Shown here piece by piece: positions 61,393-64,000 of a stretch of 64,000 bases of DNA. A program made the position numbers and the translations under genes. Under the pieces are notes generated by a model. It saw only the letters and a list, made by a program, of their open reading frames with translations, did not search any database and was not told the DNA's origin. Within the stretch, counting starts at the first letter, position 1. Every line of letters begins with the position of its first letter. Source of the DNA: RUG11198 sp036342255 (GTDB taxonomy: Bacteria > Bacillota_I > Bacilli_A > RF39 > UBA660); the NCBI GenBank assembly GCA_036342255.1, contig JAZAUS010000001.1, forward strand, positions 62,001 to 126,000, given 5' to 3'.

Positions 61393-61788
61393 ATGAAAAG
61401 AATAAAAGGTAAGATTAATTATTATTTTAATATAACGAAAAGAGGACCAAATTTTAAAACTGAAATATATACTGGCATTACTACTTTTATTTCAATGGCT
61501 TATATTCTTGTTGTAAACCCCCTTAATATTTTACAACAAGGAACTAGTGATCCAAGATTTACTAGTGTCTTTATAACTACGGCATTAGGATCATTTATTG
61601 GAACTCTTTTTATGGCTTTATTTGCTAAAATGTCACTAGCTCAAGCTCCTGGAATGGGATTAAATGCCATGGTAGGAGCCATTATATGTGGAGCTTTTGG
61701 ATATAGTTTCTCTTATGGTAATGCAATGGCTTTGATATTTTTAAGTGCAGTATTGTTTTTAATATATTTCTTAATGCCTACTATATAA
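61393..61788 (+). pseudogene. Relic of an AzgA-type purine permease with large internal deletion
   Basis: The first 122 codons match the 53869 permease almost residue for residue, then the frame joins directly to that gene's last codons (YFLMPTI). About 368 codons are missing. The junction lies at a shared TTTTTAATA-like run, so deletion between short repeats is likely. The upstream 45 bp is also similar to that of the full gene, so an entire unit was duplicated before the deletion. The product (131 aa) would have only four or so helices and no transport pathway. Confidence 0.85.
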
Positions 61789-61791
61789 TAA

Positions 61792-61824
61792 TAAAAAAAC
61801 AATTCTTATTGAATTGTTTTTTTA
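61792..61824. terminator. Bidirectional terminator
   Basis: Stem AAAAAAACAATTC with GAATTGTTTTTTT, short loop, between the relic permease and the minus-strand gene at 61822. Confidence 0.8.
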
Positions 61825-62433
61825 AGAGTTAGATTTATTTCTTGTTTTCATTTTGATATTTTTTGATCTTATATTATTAATAGTATTATTATATGTTTCT
61901 TCTATTTCTTCAATTGAAAATCCATTATTATAAACATTTTCAATCATACTAGATAAATTTTCTAATGGATTATTAATATAATCTAATTTTTCTTGCTTTT
62001 TATCAAGCATAATATCTCTAAAATTAATAAAATTCTTATCTTTTTCTACTGGGACTTTATTACAAAAATAGACATCTCCTAGATCAGTTTTCCAACCAAT
62101 TTGAAAACCACATTCCATTATTTTAATGTTATAATAAACATTAAAATCACTAATTGTATAACAAATACGATTTTGTAATGCATAACTTCTAATTCCTTCA
62201 AAGAATAAACCTAATGATTTAATATTTTCTTCATCACTATCAAATGTTTCTTCTGGATAATTTAGCAACTTTTCATTAGAAAAACTTTCTTTATCTTTAG
62301 TATATTTAATAAGCCAAGAAATATAATTAGTACTATGCATCATTTCATCTATTATTCTATTTTCTTCTGCAATATTATTTGCATTAGTATCTTGACTTGA
62401 TTTTTCTTTATTTTCTTTTGATATTTCTTCCAT
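61822..62433 (-). CDS. Unknown protein, paralog of the end-of-window gene
   Basis: A 203-aa soluble protein. The core segment STNYISWLIKYTKDKESFS and the later VYFCNKVPVEKDKNFINFRDIM match the partial gene at the window end. The N-terminus is a charged linker and the C-terminus a basic tail. Not recognised. The SD (GGAGGG on the minus strand) is strong. Confidence 0.6.
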   Translation of the reverse strand: MEEISKENKEKSSQDTNANNIAEENRIIDEMMHSTNYISWLIKYTKDKESFSNEKLLNYPEETFDSDEENIKSLGLFFEGIRSYALQNRICYTISDFNVYYNIKIMECGFQIGWKTDLGDVYFCNKVPVEKDKNFINFRDIMLDKKQEKLDYINNPLENLSSMIENVYNNGFSIEEIEETYNNTINNIRSKNIKMKTRNKSNS

Positions 62434-62569
62434 ACAAACCCTCCATTCACGGTCTATATTATAGTATTTTTTTAAAATTATTTCAAGTACTAAAAAAGAT
62501 GTGACATTGCAAATTAAATTATTTTATGTTAGTATACATAAGTGCCTAACAAGAAGTGGAGGAAACAAC

Positions 62570-63433
62570 ATGCGAGAATTAAATATACGTGAAAAAGTAA
62601 TAATAAAAAAAGATTTAATACCATTTGAGAGATTTCTTGAAGATAATGATTTGTTTTATGATAAGGTGAAGAATAAATATAAAAAAATTAGTTTTTTTAT
62701 TGAAACTAGATCTGAATTAGGTGGAGGATTAGGAAGAATAAGGAATAATTCTCAAACAGGTGAAAAAAAGATAAGTATTCTTGATTCTTTAATGAATATT
62801 GAAAAAGAAAGAGCTGGGACATGTTATCATGAGATTGGACATGCTTTAATGGGGCTTGCCAGCTATGACAGAAAAGATCTACATGATAAAGTATTAAAAA
62901 ATATTAATGAAATAAAAAAATCATATCCAAATGAATTATTAGAAGAAAAATATACGTATTTTTTTGGGATGCAATGCTTAGAAGAATATTTGTTAGAAAG
63001 ATTTTCTCAAGAGATGTTATTTAAATGTAAAGGGATAGAGAAAGATAAAAAGAAAGAATTCAATTGCCCTAGTATATGTGATGATTATACTTATGAAAGT
63101 TCATTAGAAACATTATATGGTATATTTGAAACAATAGGAGATGAATTAATTACTAAAGTATTTGGAAATATAGATACAGCTTTTATTTCTGGACTACAAG
63201 AAGATTATTTTGAATCTTTCTTTAAAAAAATTAATGATAAAGAAATAATGCTAATACTTGGTAATTTAGGTAAAATATATCAATCAATTATGTATTATGC
63301 AAATAATTTAATAAATAATTATAGATATTATCCTCCTGAAAGAGTAAAGTATTTTTTAATTGAAACTAAAAAATTAGTTAATAATATAAAGCTTCAAGAT
63401 AAAAATAAAAAGAGACAATTATTAATGTATTAA
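62570..63433 (+). CDS. HEIGH-motif metalloprotein of unknown function
   Basis: A 287-aa soluble protein. The zinc site HEIGH (residues 87-91, in CYHEIGHALMG) is clear; a downstream glutamate-rich EEYLLERFSQE segment could hold the third ligand. The rest is helical. It resembles minimal gluzincin peptidases but no family was recognised. Start ATG 62570 has GGAGG seven bases upstream. It lies between the two paralogous minus-strand genes, suggesting a functional module. Confidence 0.7.
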   Translation: MRELNIREKVIIKKDLIPFERFLEDNDLFYDKVKNKYKKISFFIETRSELGGGLGRIRNNSQTGEKKISILDSLMNIEKERAGTCYHEIGHALMGLASYDRKDLHDKVLKNINEIKKSYPNELLEEKYTYFFGMQCLEEYLLERFSQEMLFKCKGIEKDKKKEFNCPSICDDYTYESSLETLYGIFETIGDELITKVFGNIDTAFISGLQEDYFESFFKKINDKEIMLILGNLGKIYQSIMYYANNLINNYRYYPPERVKYFLIETKKLVNNIKLQDKNKKRQLLMY

Positions 63434-63434
63434 A

Positions 63435-63466
63435 AAAACAATTCTAGTTATGAATTGTTTTTTTAT
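63435..63466. terminator. Bidirectional terminator
   Basis: AAAAAAACAATTC stem with GAATTGTTTTTTT, between the metalloprotein gene and the minus-strand gene. Confidence 0.8.
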
Positions 63467-63468
63467 AT

Positions 63469-64000
63469 TTACTCATTTGATGCTTCATCTTTCTTTTTTA
63501 CTCTTTTCTTAATATTTGTATTATTTGAAGTTAAATCATTAATGGTTTTATTATATGTATCATTTATAGCTTCAATTGGTATACCTTTCTTATCAAGATC
63601 AATAATTGTTCTTGCAAAACTATTTAATGATCTATTAATATGATCGACATTAGGTTGTTTTTTATTATTCATAATATCATTAAAACTAATAAAGTCTTTA
63701 TCTTTATTAACAGGTATTCTATTACAGAAATATAATGATCCTTGTCCTATTTGTATTCCAATTGCAAAACCATAATCATGATTATCAAGTTTAACTTTAT
63801 AATAATGACCATAATTACATGGCATTGGGTAAATATAATTTTGTTCTGCATATTCTTTTATTCCATTATAAAATAAATTTAATGCCTCAGCATTTTCTTT
63901 ATTATTACTATTTATTTTAATATATAACAAATCTATATCAGAAAAACTTTCTTTATCTTCAGTATATTTATATAGCCATTCTATATAATTTGTATTAGAC
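63469..64000 (-). CDS. Unknown protein, paralog of the 61822 product (partial)
   Basis: The minus-strand frame is open to the window edge, so the start is missing. Residues encoded near 63935-63999 (SNTNYIEWLYKYTEDKESFS) align with the 61822 protein, and the rest continues in parallel: LYFCNRIPVNKDKDFISFND, then DTYNKTINDL. A shorter frame starting at TTG 63930 would miss this conserved part. Function unknown. Confidence 0.65.
   Translation of the reverse strand, partial: SNTNYIEWLYKYTEDKESFSDIDLLYIKINSNNKENAEALNLFYNGIKEYAEQNYIYPMPCNYGHYYKVKLDNHDYGFAIGIQIGQGSLYFCNRIPVNKDKDFISFNDIMNNKKQPNVDHINRSLNSFARTIIDLDKKGIPIEAINDTYNKTINDLTSNNTNIKKRVKKKDEASNE

Noticed and set aside
61393..61788. Functional small transporter
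   Set aside because: The frame is a deletion derivative of the full permease; most helices and all substrate-site motifs are missing.

Overview
The window is a very AT-rich, gene-dense bacterial chromosome segment with TGA as a true stop, Shine-Dalgarno (SD) starts, class C PolC, RecU next to a class A PBP, T-box regulation, RNase J and an RlmCD/RlmD-type methylase. This fits a low-GC Firmicute (Bacilli), most like the uncultured gut lineages near the Erysipelotrichales/RF39 branch. The penicillin-binding protein shows a peptidoglycan wall, so it is not a true mollicute. The lineage is inferred from content only.

Layout. 0-1.2 kb: end of xseA, xseB, ispD. 1.2-7.2 kb: a membrane-anchored unknown, a heterodimeric ABC exporter pair and a DUF3137-like protein. 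7.4-13.3 kb: a nine-gene operon with F1-type alpha, beta, gamma and short epsilon subunits, a c-like protein that lacks the ion-binding carboxylate, a b/delta-like protein, a five-helix membrane protein in place of subunit a, a 56-aa acidic protein and, last, a Flp/class III-signal pilin-like protein. 13.3-17.6 kb: surface or unknown proteins and RNase J. 17.7-22.3 kb: tsaE-tsaB-rimI-tsaD (t6A tRNA modification), tRNA-Asn, an XRE regulator and asnS. 22.3-30.6 kb: PBP1A, recU, polC. 30.6-33.2 kb: five-tRNA cluster, an S1-domain protein, a NifU-like protein, rlmD.

33.1-39.2 kb is the most unusual part: a head-to-tail array of short promoterless gene cassettes starting at the 3' end of rlmD. The cassettes encode a HAD phosphatase, unknowns, a metallophosphoesterase, a GyrI-like protein, a deoxyribosyltransferase-like protein, a DUF3795 protein, a small protein with a GNAT, and a 72-aa protein. 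They are separated by junctions that each carry a degenerate copy of the last codons of rlmD (H-C/V-E-S/T-V-x-x-L-E-R). Those codons also supply the SD of the next gene. The long junctions contain inverted repeats, and several pair the segment after the stop codon with the rlmD-like end. This recalls an integron cassette array, but no integrase is in the window.

39.2-46.1 kb: transporters (EamA, CDF, MacB-like ABC), membrane unknowns and a histidine phosphatase. 46.3-50.7 kb: unknowns, a lipoprotein-like zinc metallopeptidase, a 198-aa protein behind a structured attenuator-like leader, and a transglutaminase-like protein. 50.8-52.4 kb: T-box and archaeal-type proS. 53-64 kb: a lipoprotein, an AzgA-type purine permease and an internally deleted relic copy of it. 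These flank a paralog of the 198-aa protein and a 1637-aa protein with a C-terminal HD domain. The window ends with a pair of paralogous unknowns around a HEIGH metalloprotein; the second runs off the end.
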